Positions 8,795-18,031 are shown, numbered from the stretch's first letter. The stretch is 64,000 nucleotides of DNA from Tepidibacillus_B infernus (GCF_048898065.1 NZ_JBLWFI010000001.1:2286155-2350154), one strand, 5' to 3'. Notes: generated by a model not told the origin, from the letters alone. Numbers and translations are program-made.

Positions 8795-9741
8795 AAAATC
8801 TCTTGATGTTCCTTTGCCCAAGTAATGGTACGTGACAATCCCTCTACAATCGATGTAGTTGGTTGATAACCTAACTGTTCCTTTGCCTTGCTAATATCTG
8901 CCCAAGTCATTTTTACATCCCCTGTACGCCATGGCTTTTTTACGATTCTCAACTGTGGAAAATGCTTTTTAAATTCTTGTAATAGTTTGTTCATTGAGAC
9001 TGGTTGACCAAAACCAAGATTATAAACTTCATTGGTTGCTGGTCTTTCTATTGCTTTTGTGATTCCGGCGATAATGTCATCAATATAGGTATAATCTCGG
9101 GCAGAATCGAGAGCAAATACCTCAATCTCCTCTCCCTGTAACAGTTTCTTGATAAATTTAGATATCGCCATGTCTGGTCGACCAAAAGGTCCATAAACTG
9201 TAAAAAAACGTAAGATCGTTAGTTGAAAACCATAAAGTTGTTGATAGACATGACAAAAAGCTTCACCACTTACTTTACTAGCTGCATAAGGGGAAATTAC
9301 TTTGCCATTAGCCATTCCTTCAGATAAAGGTGTTCCCTCTTGATCACCGTAGACCGAAGAAGAGGAGGCAAAAATCACCTGTTTTACCCCTGTTTCACCA
9401 GCCCATTTTAAAAGATTTATAGTCGCTTTAATATTTGAATCTATGTATATTCCTGGATGTTCTATGGAATAAGCCACACCTGGCATCGCAGCCAGATGAA
9501 CCACTACATCAAATGCATTCTGTTTAAAAAGCTCCTTAACAAAATTTTCATCTATTAAATTTTCTTGATAAAAATCTACCTTACCCATTCGTGTGACACG
9601 TTCTATCTGTTTTAATTTTCTCTCTTGAGAATAGTAAGAATTTAGCTCATCAACAATGATGATATGGTGATCTTTTTGTAATAGTTGGATCGCTAAATGA
9701 TGGCCGATAAAACCAGCGCCGCCTGTTACTAAAATTTTCAA
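8791..9741 (-). CDS. NAD-dependent nucleotide-sugar epimerase (UDP-glucuronate 4-epimerase-like)
   Basis: Extended short-chain dehydrogenase, 316 aa. It has the N-terminal NAD motif TGGAGFIGHHLA, the catalytic SSSSVYGDQ serine region, and YAASK (YxxxK) at about residue 150. The RPDMAISKFIKKLL region resembles uronate-type epimerases. The start is TTG at 9741 with GAGGTGA 6 nt upstream. A UDP-glucose dehydrogenase lies 1.4 kb upstream, so UDP-glucuronate to UDP-galacturonate is a sensible but unproved reaction. It is first in the operon with the flippase-like, phosphatase and GT2 genes. I see no good promoter between it and the preceding terminator. Confidence 0.86.
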   Translation of the reverse strand: MKILVTGGAGFIGHHLAIQLLQKDHHIIIVDELNSYYSQERKLKQIERVTRMGKVDFYQENLIDENFVKELFKQNAFDVVVHLAAMPGVAYSIEHPGIYIDSNIKATINLLKWAGETGVKQVIFASSSSVYGDQEGTPLSEGMANGKVISPYAASKVSGEAFCHVYQQLYGFQLTILRFFTVYGPFGRPDMAISKFIKKLLQGEEIEVFALDSARDYTYIDDIIAGITKAIERPATNEVYNLGFGQPVSMNKLLQEFKKHFPQLRIVKKPWRTGDVKMTWADISKAKEQLGYQPTTSIVEGLSRTITWAKEHQEIL

Positions 9742-9780
9742 TCCATCTCACCTCTAAAATAAACGTTTGTTCACATCAAT

Positions 9781-9807
9781 GAAAAAGCCGCAAAAAGCGG
9801 CTTTTTC
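9781..9807 (-). terminator. Terminator after the repeat lipoprotein gene
   Basis: A perfect 11-bp stem, GAAAAAGCCGC with GCGGCTTTTTC, and a 5-base loop. The T-rich arm makes it work on either strand. On the minus strand it ends the lipoprotein transcript and stands 40 bp before the epimerase start. Confidence 0.85.
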
Positions 9808-9816
9808 AAAAAAGAT

Positions 9817-9904
9817 AAGAAAGTATAACTTTCTTCCACTTCTCCTTAATCTTTATTCATAGAAGGGCACGGATGACGGAGCGCGATGGAATATACAAAC
9901 CCTT
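9817..9904 (-). repeat. Dispersed intergenic repeat, copy 1
   Basis: On the minus strand it begins AAGGGTTTGTATATTCCAT, continues CGCGCTCCGTCATCC and CCCTTCTATGAATAAAGATT, and ends in the palindrome AAGAAAGT-TAT-ACTTTCTT. Copies 2 (16086) and 3 (52162) share these blocks. This copy lacks the inner right part of copy 2. It lies between the lipoprotein stop and its terminator. Confidence 0.8.
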
Positions 9905-9922
9905 GTTACAACAATCTAATCA

Positions 9923-11095
9923 CTACTTACTTGCTTTTTCAATCGCTTTGTTTAAGCTTTTCTCAATTTCGGTTAGAATATTTTTAGCTTCTTCTTGTTT
10001 TTGCGCCTTTGTAGCTTCAAGATGCTTTTGGGCTTGTTCATTTAAAGTATTGTAAGCTTCTTCTCCTAGAATTCGTTGAAGATCAGTATCAATCATATCA
10101 ATAAACAGTGCTCCTTCAAGAGCTGTAATGACAGCTTTATCTTTGCCCCAATTCTCCTGGCTTTCTTCATATTCTTTAAGAGCAACCGTCGCAAAACCTC
10201 TTACAAAAGCATTATTGATGTCATTAGGATCTAATGCTTTCACATCTGTAGCAAGATCAAATTGGCTTTGAATAAATTCTGCTTCTTCCTTGGCGTTTTT
10301 CACTAAATATCCGTTTAAAGCTTGATAGAAGGCCCAGCCCTCTGCTTGTTCTGCTTTTGCTTCTTTTTCATCTTCTTGTGCTGCAATTTTGCTTGCATAA
10401 CCATTAGGTAAGGCCCCTGTAGCTAAATAGAAAGTCTTCATCAATGTTTTATCAACAACTTGTTTTCCTAGTTGAAACCCTAATTGATCTCCTGCTTCTA
10501 TTGCTTTGTCCATTTCAGCAAAGCCTGCATCAATTTTAGCAACTAATTGAGTTTGGTAAGCTGCATCACGTTTTTCAACTGTAGATTTTAGAATCGCATA
10601 AAATTCTTTTGCTTCCTTCATTTCTTCCTTAACCTTATCTTTATTATCCCAGTTTTCTGCTACTTCAGTGAATTCATGACGAATGGTAAAGAAGAAATTC
10701 TTTTGCATTAATTTGTCAAAGATTTGCTTTACAACAACCCCATCCATTGAGTTGTTTTTTCCAGCCTCTAAGGCTGCCATGATCTGTTGATCAGCAGACT
10801 CATTAAATTCAGCATCACGTTTTTGAACCAATGGTTGAAGTTCTTTTGTATAAAGGTCAATCACCTTTTGATAATCTACTGTTTGTCCTTCCTTTGCTTT
10901 TGCAAGTTCATCTACTGCTTCTTTATAGATCGTAGATACGGACACTTCTTTATTTTTTTCTTTTTGTGTCTCTGTTTGATTCGTTTGTTGTGGTTCTATG
11001 TTTTTTTGGCTAGTTTCTGTTGTACTACACCCCGCCAAAACACCACTTGCTGCAATAAGTCCTGCTAGAACTGCGATATGTAGCTTTTTCTTCAT
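9923..11095 (-). CDS. Fur-regulated lipoprotein with three internal repeats (function unknown)
   Basis: The 390-residue product has a lipoprotein signal with lipobox LAGC (Cys23), a Gln/Thr/Lys-rich linker to about residue 50, then an all-helical, acidic body. Three related units are visible: about 79-155, 163-250 and 254-330. Units 1 and 2 share a Tyr then KRDAxx pattern (KRD at 92-94 and 175-177). Units 1 and 3 share an ENW(D/G)xK motif (147-149 and 314-316). I do not recognise the family; it lacks the HxxE peptidase-M75 pattern of EfeO/EfeM. ATG 11095 follows AGGGGGG. A consensus promoter overlapped by a Fur box drives it, so it probably serves iron acquisition, perhaps with the FTR1 permease (inference). 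Confidence 0.85.
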   Translation of the reverse strand: MKKKLHIAVLAGLIAASGVLAGCSTTETSQKNIEPQQTNQTETQKEKNKEVSVSTIYKEAVDELAKAKEGQTVDYQKVIDLYTKELQPLVQKRDAEFNESADQQIMAALEAGKNNSMDGVVVKQIFDKLMQKNFFFTIRHEFTEVAENWDNKDKVKEEMKEAKEFYAILKSTVEKRDAAYQTQLVAKIDAGFAEMDKAIEAGDQLGFQLGKQVVDKTLMKTFYLATGALPNGYASKIAAQEDEKEAKAEQAEGWAFYQALNGYLVKNAKEEAEFIQSQFDLATDVKALDPNDINNAFVRGFATVALKEYEESQENWGKDKAVITALEGALFIDMIDTDLQRILGEEAYNTLNEQAQKHLEATKAQKQEEAKNILTEIEKSLNKAIEKASK

Positions 11096-11110
11096 GATAA
11101 CCCCCCTAAT

Positions 11111-11125
11111 TGATAATGGTTTTCA
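11111..11125. promoter_or_regulatory. Second Fur-like box before the lipoprotein gene
   Basis: TGATAATGGTTTTCA matches the 7-1-7 core TGATAATNATTATCA with two mismatches. It lies between the -10 element and the ribosome binding site. Confidence 0.55.
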
Positions 11126-11141
11126 TTTCTCTCTAACTGAA

Positions 11142-11170
11142 ATTATAAAGATAATGAGAATCATTGTCAA
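11142..11170 (-). promoter_or_regulatory. Consensus promoter with Fur box, lipoprotein gene
   Basis: On the minus strand TTGACA (11165-11170), a 17-bp spacer and TATAAT (11142-11147). On the plus strand GATAATGAGAATCATTGTC (11150-11168) matches 17 of 19 Fur consensus bases and fills the spacer. Same design as the promoters at 3251 and 5606. Confidence 0.88.
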
Positions 11171-12540
11171 CTATAATTTCTCCCGACGCCGAAATATTGA
11201 AACCCAGCTTCTATTAATGGGGCAATATCTAATAGATTGCGGCCATCAATTATAATTTTATCTTCCATTTTTTTAGCTAATTCGCCATAAGGAAGGGTTT
11301 TAAATTGCTTCCATTCTGTAACGAGAATAATAGCATGACTATGCTCAAAAATCTCTTCGATCTTTTTAATATATTTAATCTTCCATTTAGGATATGTCTT
11401 TCTAAAGTTATCGATGGCTATAGGATCATATACTTTGATAGCAGCACCTAATTCCAATAATTTTTCTATGATTTCAATTGAGATCGCCCCTCGAATATCA
11501 TCGGTATTTGGCTTAAAGGAAAGGCCAAGGATGCCAATCTCTTTATTTTTTAAATCCCCTAACGCTTCCTTTAATTTAGAAATGACCCATTCCTTTTGCT
11601 TTTGATTGACATCGATTGTTGCTTTGACCAATGACATCTCGATACCTTTTTCTTTTCCTTGATTTAAAATGGCCGAGGTATCTTTAGGGAAACATCCCCC
11701 TCCCCAGCCAATTCCTGCTTTTAGATAGCTTGTTCCAATCCTTTGATCCAATCCAATTCCTTCGGCCACTTCTGTGATATCTGCACCTACTTTTTCAGCC
11801 AACCTTGCAATTTCATTGATGAAGGAAATTTTCATTGCTAAAAAGGCATTAGCCGCATATTTGATCAATTCTGCACTTTTAATTTCTGTTACAAACCATA
11901 CCGGTTTAGGTTGATGATCTGGCTGTTGAATAGGCAACTTTAAGGATAAGGGAAATGTCTGATTTAGTATTGGTGAGTATAGCCTTTTTAATAAGTCTTG
12001 CACATGGGAAGAATCTGTGCCAATTACAATACGATCAGGGTATAGACTATCGTATACTGCTAACCCTTCTCGCAAAAATTCTGGGTTAGATGCAACATAG
12101 ATTTCTTGGTTAATTTCCCGTTTTTTCAGTTCTTCTTCGATCCATTCTTTAACACGATAAGTCGTGCCAACAGGAACTGTAGATTTAATGATCACAATAG
12201 GTTGACTTCCATTGCTCCACTTTTGGCCTATACTTTTTGCAACTTTTTCAACTGACGTTAAATCAACGTCGCCATTTTCCTTCATTGGTGTCCCAACTGT
12301 AATGATAATCAACTCTGTCTTAGAGTTAAACGATCCCCATGAAGAAATAAAGGTAAGGTTGGGTCTAGCCACCTCCAGTAGCTCTCCCAACCCTTCTTCA
12401 AAAATAGGAACCTCACCTTGTTTCAGTTTCTCTATCTTATCCTTATTAATATCTAAGAGGGTAACATCATTTCCCAAAGAAGCGAAAATCGCAGCTGTTG
12501 TAAGACCTACATACCCTGCTCCAATCATTGTAATTCTCAA
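11167..12540 (-). CDS. ugd: UDP-glucose 6-dehydrogenase
   Basis: Oxidises UDP-glucose to UDP-glucuronate with two NAD+. The 457 aa show the N-terminal dinucleotide motif GAGYVGLTTA, the central dimerisation helix, the catalytic cysteine in GWGGGCFPKDT and a C-terminal UDP-binding domain (LGLSFKPNTDDIRGA). Start is TTG 12540 with AAGGTGA 7 nt upstream. It begins 14 bp after glyS, so it is probably read from the T-box promoter of glyS as well. Its product would feed the uronate-type epimerase downstream. The end of the gene overlaps the Fur-boxed promoter of the lipoprotein. Confidence 0.94.
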   Translation of the reverse strand: MRITMIGAGYVGLTTAAIFASLGNDVTLLDINKDKIEKLKQGEVPIFEEGLGELLEVARPNLTFISSWGSFNSKTELIIITVGTPMKENGDVDLTSVEKVAKSIGQKWSNGSQPIVIIKSTVPVGTTYRVKEWIEEELKKREINQEIYVASNPEFLREGLAVYDSLYPDRIVIGTDSSHVQDLLKRLYSPILNQTFPLSLKLPIQQPDHQPKPVWFVTEIKSAELIKYAANAFLAMKISFINEIARLAEKVGADITEVAEGIGLDQRIGTSYLKAGIGWGGGCFPKDTSAILNQGKEKGIEMSLVKATIDVNQKQKEWVISKLKEALGDLKNKEIGILGLSFKPNTDDIRGAISIEIIEKLLELGAAIKVYDPIAIDNFRKTYPKWKIKYIKKIEEIFEHSHAIILVTEWKQFKTLPYGELAKKMEDKIIIDGRNLLDIAPLIEAGFQYFGVGRNYS

Positions 12541-12554
12541 TTTTTGTTCACCTT

Positions 12555-13940
12555 CTATTTAAACTGAACCTTCTTTTCTAGGTATTCCTTTAATTCAGCA
12601 ATAGGAATTCGTTGTTGTTCCATGGTATCTCGATCTCGCACTGTAACCATCTGATCTTGCTTTGAATCAAAGTCGTAAGTAATACAAAACGGTGTACCAA
12701 TTTCATCGTGGCGACGGTAACGTTTACCGATTGAACCTGAATCATCAAAATCAACCATGAAATATTTTGAAAGCTCTTCAAAGATACCTTTAGCCTCTTC
12801 CGATAGTTTTTTCGATAATGGCAGGATTGCAGCTTTGTATGGAGCAAGTGCTGGATGGAAGTGCATCACAGTACGTGTGGTTCCATCTTCAAGTTCTTCC
12901 TCATCATAAGCATCGATAAAGAAAGCTAATGCTACACGATCCGCTCCAAGAGAAGGTTCAATACAATAAGGAATGTAACGTTCATTGGTTTCTGGATCGA
13001 TATAGTTGAAGTCTTCACCAGAATATTGCATATGCTGCTTCAAATCATAATCTGTACGGGAAGCAATACCCCATAATTCGCCCCAACCAAATGGAAACTT
13101 ATATTCGAAATCGGTGGTTGCATTACTATAATGAGACAATTCTTCTTCTGAATGATCGCGCATCCGGATGTTTTCCTTTTTCATTCCTAGGCTGAGTAGC
13201 CATTTTTCTGCATATTGCTTCCAATAATCAAACCATTTTAATTCTTCACCTGGCTTGCAGAAAAACTCAAGCTCCATTTGTTCAAATTCACGTGTACGGA
13301 AGGTAAAATTCCCTGGAGTAATCTCGTTACGAAAGCTTTTACCGATTTGAGCGATACCAAAGGGAAGCTTTTTGCGCATGGTTCGCTGTACATTTTTAAA
13401 GTTCACAAAAATTCCTTGTGCTGTTTCTGGACGTAAGTATATTTCATTCGTACTTGTTTCTGTAACCCCTTGGTGGGTCTTAAACATTAAATTAAACTGA
13501 CGGATATTGGTAAAATTATGACTTCCACACTCTGGACAAGCGATATCATGTTCTTTTATCAATTGTTCCATTCTCTCAAATGGTAATCCATCAACGACCA
13601 TTTCGATTCCTTTTTCGTCTAAGGCATTTTCGATTAACTTATCCGCTCGATGCCTCGCTTTACAGTCCTTACAATCGATCATTGGATCATTAAAATTACC
13701 AAGGTGTCCAGAAGCTTCCCAGGTTCTCGGATTCATTAAAATAGCTGCATCAAGACCGACATTATAAGGGGATTCTTGCACGTATTTTTTCCACCATGCT
13801 CGTTTAATATTGTTTTTCAATTCGGTTCCTAGTGGACCATAGTCCCATGTATTCGCTAGTCCACCGTAAATTTCTGATCCTGGAAAAATAAAACCACGAT
13901 GTTTAGCATGGGCGACAATTTGCTCCATTGTTACATTCAT
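12555..13940 (-). CDS. glyS: Glycyl-tRNA synthetase, single-chain (alpha2) type
   Basis: Class II synthetase charging tRNA-Gly. It has the N-terminal [20 protein letters not shown] signature of the single-polypeptide type, motif 2 around [20 protein letters not shown], motif 3 in [12 protein letters not shown] and a C-terminal anticodon-binding domain. A zinc-type CKDC / CPEC pair is present. ATG 13940 is preferred because AAGGAG lies 9 nt upstream, giving 461 aa; in-frame starts at 13946 and 13991 are less well placed. Expression is under a T-box leader with its own strong promoter. Confidence 0.95.
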   Translation of the reverse strand: MNVTMEQIVAHAKHRGFIFPGSEIYGGLANTWDYGPLGTELKNNIKRAWWKKYVQESPYNVGLDAAILMNPRTWEASGHLGNFNDPMIDCKDCKARHRADKLIENALDEKGIEMVVDGLPFERMEQLIKEHDIACPECGSHNFTNIRQFNLMFKTHQGVTETSTNEIYLRPETAQGIFVNFKNVQRTMRKKLPFGIAQIGKSFRNEITPGNFTFRTREFEQMELEFFCKPGEELKWFDYWKQYAEKWLLSLGMKKENIRMRDHSEEELSHYSNATTDFEYKFPFGWGELWGIASRTDYDLKQHMQYSGEDFNYIDPETNERYIPYCIEPSLGADRVALAFFIDAYDEEELEDGTTRTVMHFHPALAPYKAAILPLSKKLSEEAKGIFEELSKYFMVDFDDSGSIGKRYRRHDEIGTPFCITYDFDSKQDQMVTVRDRDTMEQQRIPIAELKEYLEKKVQFK

Positions 13941-13994
13941 TTTCATTCGCTCCTTATCTATTACTATTCCAATTACTTTGAGGGGCTCCACGAA

Positions 13995-14222
13995 ACGAAA
14001 AAACTCTCGCCTCTAGGCCACCAAGCCTAGGGACGAGAGTTGATATTCCCGCGGTTCCACCCTAGTTGATACACAGATGTGCATCCTCTTTTCAAAAGCA
14101 ACTCCAGACTGCCGTTTCACTGAATCTTTTTGCCAGGCTTTCACCCTCCCTAGCTCGCTTTAAAAAAGGATTTCAGTTACTATTGTCCTTTCATCGTTAC
14201 CATTTACATTATGCTTATTTTG
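13995..14222 (-). promoter_or_regulatory. T-box riboswitch, glycine type, controlling glyS
   Basis: The minus-strand leader contains the T-box sequence AGGGTGGAACCGCG (14050-14063). A strong terminator hairpin follows (AACTCTCG with CGAGAGTT, 14002-14041, then six T). The Stem I features GCGAGCTAGGGAGGGTGAAAG and CTGGAGTTGC are upstream. A GGC triplet just before the latter fits a glycine specifier. Uncharged tRNA-Gly would favour antitermination into glyS. Confidence 0.92.
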
Positions 14223-14228
14223 ATGTTA

Positions 14229-14257
14229 ATCATACAAAATTTAAATAGAAGAGTCAA
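14229..14257 (-). promoter_or_regulatory. Promoter of the glyS T-box leader
   Basis: On the minus strand TTGACT (14252-14257), 17 bp, TATGAT (14229-14234). Transcription should start just before the T-box Stem I. Confidence 0.8.
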
Positions 14258-14282
14258 ACCCATTTACGCAAATAGGTTCACA

Positions 14283-15947
14283 TTATTTATGCTTTTCAAG
14301 TTTAAATGAGCTCTTTAATGATACGATACGATTGAAGACTAAGTTCTCGTTTGTTGTATATCTTGGATCGACATTAAAATATCCATGTCTAAAAAATTGG
14401 AACTTATCTTGAACTTTTGCTTCCTTCATATTTGGTTCAACAAATCCATGTACCACTTCTAAAGAATTAGCATTGATATGATCGAGGAAGGTTGTTCCTT
14501 CTTCTTGATCTTCTTCTAAAATCAATGGTTCATATAACCTAAATTCAGCTGATACCGCATGTTTAGCATCTACCCAGTGAATCGTACCTTTTACTTTCCT
14601 TCCCGTAAATCCAGTTCCACTTTTGGTTTCTGGATCATAAGTACAATGTAGCTCAATGACGTTGCCATTTTGATCTTTTATAACATCATTACACTTAATA
14701 AAGTATGCATGTTTTAGACGAACTTCATTTCCTGGGAATAATCGATAATATTTGTTTGGTGGATTTTCCATAAAATCATCTTGTTCAATATAAATCTCCC
14801 TAGAAAATGGAATCTGCCGATTACCCATCTCTGGATTTTCTGGATTATTCTCTGCTTCTAACATCTCTACCTGATCTTCTGGGTAGTTCGTGATAACTAC
14901 TTTCAATGGTCTTAGCACACCCATTGTTCTTGGCGCTTTTAATTTTAGATCTTCTCTAACAAAATGTTCTAACATTTGAGCATCTACTTTACTATTTGCC
15001 TTAGCGACCCCAATCTCTCTAACAAAATTGCGAATCGATTCCGAAGTATATCCTCTTCTTCTAAGTCCAGAAATGGTAGGCATACGTGGATCATCCCAGC
15101 CATCCACAATCTTTTCATCAACTAAAAGCTTTAGTTTTCTTTTACTCATCACCGTATTGGTTAAGTTTAAACGAGCAAATTCAATTTGTTGTGGTTGATG
15201 CTCCATTTCTGTTTCTCTCACTACCCAATCGTATAAAGGACGATGGTCTTCAAACTCTAATGTACACAAAGAATGGGTAACTCCTTCAATCGCATCTTCG
15301 ATAGGATGAGCATAGTCATACATTGGATAAATACACCACTTATCACCCGTATTGTGATGTGTAGCATGTGAAATACGATAAAGAACTGGATCCCTCAGAT
15401 TTAAATTAGGCGAGGCCATATCAATCTTTGCCCTTAATACCTTTTCTCCATCTTTAAATTCGCCCTTGCGCATCCGTTCAAATAAATCCAAATTTTCATC
15501 AATAGAACGATTTCGATATGGACTTTCTTTTCCAGGCTCAGTAAGTGTTCCACGAGCTTGCCTTATTTCTTCTGCTGATAAATCATCTACATAAGCTAAA
15601 CCTTTTTTAATCAAGATGATTGCTCGATTATACATTTCTTCGAAATAATCAGAGGCAAAAAAAAGTCCGTCCCATTCAAAACCAAGCCATTTTACATCTT
15701 CTTTAATTGCCTCAACGTATTCAGTATCCTCTTTTAAGGGGTTTGTATCATCAAACCGTAAGTTGGTCTTACCCTTAAATTCATCTGCTAATTCAAAATT
15801 TAATACGATCGATTTGGCATGGCCAATATGTAAATAGCCGTTAGGCTCTGGTGGAAACCTAGTGATGATTTGATCCCGCTTGCCAGTCTTCAAGTCTTCA
15901 ACTACGATATTTCTTATGAAATTAGAAGGACTATTCTTTTCTTCCAT
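14283..15947 (-). CDS. glnS: Glutaminyl-tRNA synthetase
   Basis: Class I synthetase attaching glutamine to tRNA-Gln. It has the HIGH-type motif HIGHAKSI after [11 protein letters not shown], the GlnRS-typical FDDTNP and the MSKRKL form of KMSKS, followed by two beta-barrel anticodon domains, 554 aa. ATG 15947 is used because AAAGG lies 9 nt upstream; a TTG at 15956 has no spaced ribosome binding site. Many Bacilli use GltX plus GatCAB instead, so a dedicated GlnRS is a lineage-specific trait that probably arrived by transfer (established for other Firmicutes, inferred here). No leader switch is visible upstream. Confidence 0.95.
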   Translation of the reverse strand: MEEKNSPSNFIRNIVVEDLKTGKRDQIITRFPPEPNGYLHIGHAKSIVLNFELADEFKGKTNLRFDDTNPLKEDTEYVEAIKEDVKWLGFEWDGLFFASDYFEEMYNRAIILIKKGLAYVDDLSAEEIRQARGTLTEPGKESPYRNRSIDENLDLFERMRKGEFKDGEKVLRAKIDMASPNLNLRDPVLYRISHATHHNTGDKWCIYPMYDYAHPIEDAIEGVTHSLCTLEFEDHRPLYDWVVRETEMEHQPQQIEFARLNLTNTVMSKRKLKLLVDEKIVDGWDDPRMPTISGLRRRGYTSESIRNFVREIGVAKANSKVDAQMLEHFVREDLKLKAPRTMGVLRPLKVVITNYPEDQVEMLEAENNPENPEMGNRQIPFSREIYIEQDDFMENPPNKYYRLFPGNEVRLKHAYFIKCNDVIKDQNGNVIELHCTYDPETKSGTGFTGRKVKGTIHWVDAKHAVSAEFRLYEPLILEEDQEEGTTFLDHINANSLEVVHGFVEPNMKEAKVQDKFQFFRHGYFNVDPRYTTNENLVFNRIVSLKSSFKLEKHK

Positions 15948-16085
15948 TCTTCTCAACCTTTCTTATTCCATTGCATGGCATTCACATGTATATATATCAC
16001 AAATCGCACAAAAAGCAAATATTTTCTATATATGTTTATCTATTATGTTACACTATTTTTTCCGATTTTTTCTTTCTTTATAAAA

Positions 16086-16278
16086 AAGGTTTGTTTATTC
16101 CATCGCGCTCCGTCATCCATGCCCTTCTATTAATAAAGATTACGGAAAGAAGGGCACTCTGAAGGCACACAAAGTGTACAAGTCGTGCTACACAGCTAAA
16201 GCTGCTAGTCACGCTATGTCGCAGCTTATGGAATATACAAACCCTTAAATGACAAATGGAAGAAAGTTATACTTTCTT
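16086..16278 (+). repeat. Dispersed intergenic repeat, copy 2, with terminal inverted repeats
   Basis: The fullest copy. It starts AAGGTTTGTTTATTCCAT (16086-16103) and carries the inverse, ATGGAATATACAAACCCTT, at 16228-16246, so a core of about 161 bp has imperfect terminal inverted repeats like a MITE. Inside are CGCGCTCCGTCATCC and a GCCCTTCT/AGAAGGGC stem-loop. The AAGAAAGT/ACTTTCTT palindrome follows at 16260-16278. It occupies most of the 380-bp gap between glnS and treA; nothing else coding is seen there. Confidence 0.78.
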
Positions 16279-16296
16279 AATCTTTGAGAAAGGAAA

Positions 16297-16317
16297 GGGG
16301 GACTTTAAAAAGCCCCC
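16297..16317 (-). terminator. Terminator of the trehalose operon
   Basis: On the minus strand GGGGGCTTT pairs with AAAGTCCCCC around a 2-base loop (one bulged T), followed by TTTCCTTTC. It is 13 bp downstream of treA. Confidence 0.78.
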
Positions 16318-16329
16318 ATTTCTTAACGT

Positions 16330-18021
16330 CTATTTTATATAAAATACTACAGATTCATATGCTCTTAATTTAAGTTGATCAAATCGATTCTCTGTATCTT
16401 GGTAGTTCGAGATAAGAATACTAGATTCTCCAGTTAGCTCTAAACCCTCAGGTAACTCAAAAACGGTTTCTTGCGAATAAAAATTATTTATCACTAAAAG
16501 TTTTTTATTATGATATGAACGAATATAGGCAAAAATTTGTGGATGATTTTCCAGAATTAATTGAAAATCGCCATAAGCAATGACATCATGCTCTTTTCGT
16601 AATTGTATTAACTTTTGGTAATGAAAAAAGATAGAGTCCTTATCAGTTAAAGCTTGATCCACATTGATCTCTTTGTAATTGGAAGCTACTCCAATCCACG
16701 GAATTCCAGAAGTAAACCCAGCATGTTCATTTGTATTCCATTGCATTGGTGTACGGGAATTATCACGCGATTTTTGTTTTAATATAGCCATGATTTCTTT
16801 ATCGGATTTCCCCTGATTTTTTAATGAGTAATAAGCATTGATCGATTCTACATCGCGATACTGATCAATATCATCAAAATTGGGATTGGTCATTCCGATT
16901 TCTTCTCCCTGATAAATATAAGGGGTTCCTTGTAATAAATGTAGAGCCGTTGCTAACATCTTGGCTGATTCTTTATGATATTCCCGATCATTCCCAAAAC
17001 GGGAGACAACTCTAGGTTGGTCATGGTTACACCAAAATAGCGCATTCCAACCACCCCCCTGACTCATCCCGTATTGCCATTCACTAAGAATTTTCTTTAG
17101 TTTAATAAAATCAAAATCAGCTTTTACCCATTTTTCGCCATTTGGGTAGTCCACTTTTAAATGGTGGAAGCTAAAAGTCATACTCAATTCTTTTTCTTCC
17201 GGATTCGTATACCTTACACAATTTTCAATAGAAGTAGAAGACATTTCCCCTACCGTTAACATCTCAGGATAGCGGGAAAAAGTTTTACGATTCATTTCCT
17301 TTAGAAACTCATGGATACGTGGTCCATCTGTATAATACTTCCGCCCATCGTCTATTGGGGTTTGATACGTATCATTTGGAAATGATTGATTTTTGGAAAT
17401 AAGATTGATGACATCTAAACGGAAGCCATCTACCCCTTTATTTAACCAAAAATTCATCATTTGATAAATTTCTTCCCTGAGTTGAGGATTTTCCCAGTTT
17501 AAATCTGCTTGTGTCACATCAAAAAGATGCAAATAGTATTGCCCTGTCTTCTCATCATACTTCCATGCATTCCCACCAAACTTAGAACTCCAATTATTTG
17601 GCGGCTCACCATTTTCCCCATCTTTCCAGATATAAAAATTTCGATAGGGATTCTCTTTTGCAGAAGAAGCTTCTTTAAACCAGGTATGTTCTGTTGAAGT
17701 ATGGTTAACTACAATATCCAAAATGATTTTGATGCCTTTTTCATGGGCTTTTTGTAATAATATCTCAAATGTTTCCATTGTCCCATAATCTGGGTTGATT
17801 CGATAATAATCACTAATGTCATATCCATTATCTTTTTGCGGAGATTCATAGATCGGGGTTAACCAAATCACATCTACTCCTAATTCTTTTAAATAATCTA
17901 ATTTATCGATAATCCCCTGTAAGTCACCGATTCCATTTCCAGTTGTATCTTTAAAACTCTTTGGATAGATCTGATATACAACGGATTTTTTCCACCAAGG
18001 TTGTTCCAATATTAACACCAC
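16330..18021 (-). CDS. treA: Trehalose-6-phosphate hydrolase (GH13)
   Basis: Cytoplasmic alpha-amylase-family enzyme that splits trehalose-6-phosphate to glucose and glucose-6-phosphate. Catalytic regions are visible: GFRLDVINL (nucleophile Asp), TVGEMSS (acid/base Glu) and CNHDQPRVVSRFG (third Asp). The N-terminus PWWKKSVVYQIYPKSF matches TreA/TreC. It is 10 bp after treP and under TreR control. The start is uncertain: GTG 18021 or 18018, or TTG 18009, which has GGTGG 7 nt upstream and would give MEQPWWKK. Confidence 0.93.
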   Translation of the reverse strand: MVLILEQPWWKKSVVYQIYPKSFKDTTGNGIGDLQGIIDKLDYLKELGVDVIWLTPIYESPQKDNGYDISDYYRINPDYGTMETFEILLQKAHEKGIKIILDIVVNHTSTEHTWFKEASSAKENPYRNFYIWKDGENGEPPNNWSSKFGGNAWKYDEKTGQYYLHLFDVTQADLNWENPQLREEIYQMMNFWLNKGVDGFRLDVINLISKNQSFPNDTYQTPIDDGRKYYTDGPRIHEFLKEMNRKTFSRYPEMLTVGEMSSTSIENCVRYTNPEEKELSMTFSFHHLKVDYPNGEKWVKADFDFIKLKKILSEWQYGMSQGGGWNALFWCNHDQPRVVSRFGNDREYHKESAKMLATALHLLQGTPYIYQGEEIGMTNPNFDDIDQYRDVESINAYYSLKNQGKSDKEIMAILKQKSRDNSRTPMQWNTNEHAGFTSGIPWIGVASNYKEINVDQALTDKDSIFFHYQKLIQLRKEHDVIAYGDFQLILENHPQIFAYIRSYHNKKLLVINNFYSQETVFELPEGLELTGESSILISNYQDTENRFDQLKLRAYESVVFYIK

Positions 18022-18031
18022 CGATATTCAA

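Noticed and set aside
16148..16228. Possible small RNA inside repeat copy 2
   Set aside because: No promoter or terminator of its own could be identified, and the segment is absent from the other copies.
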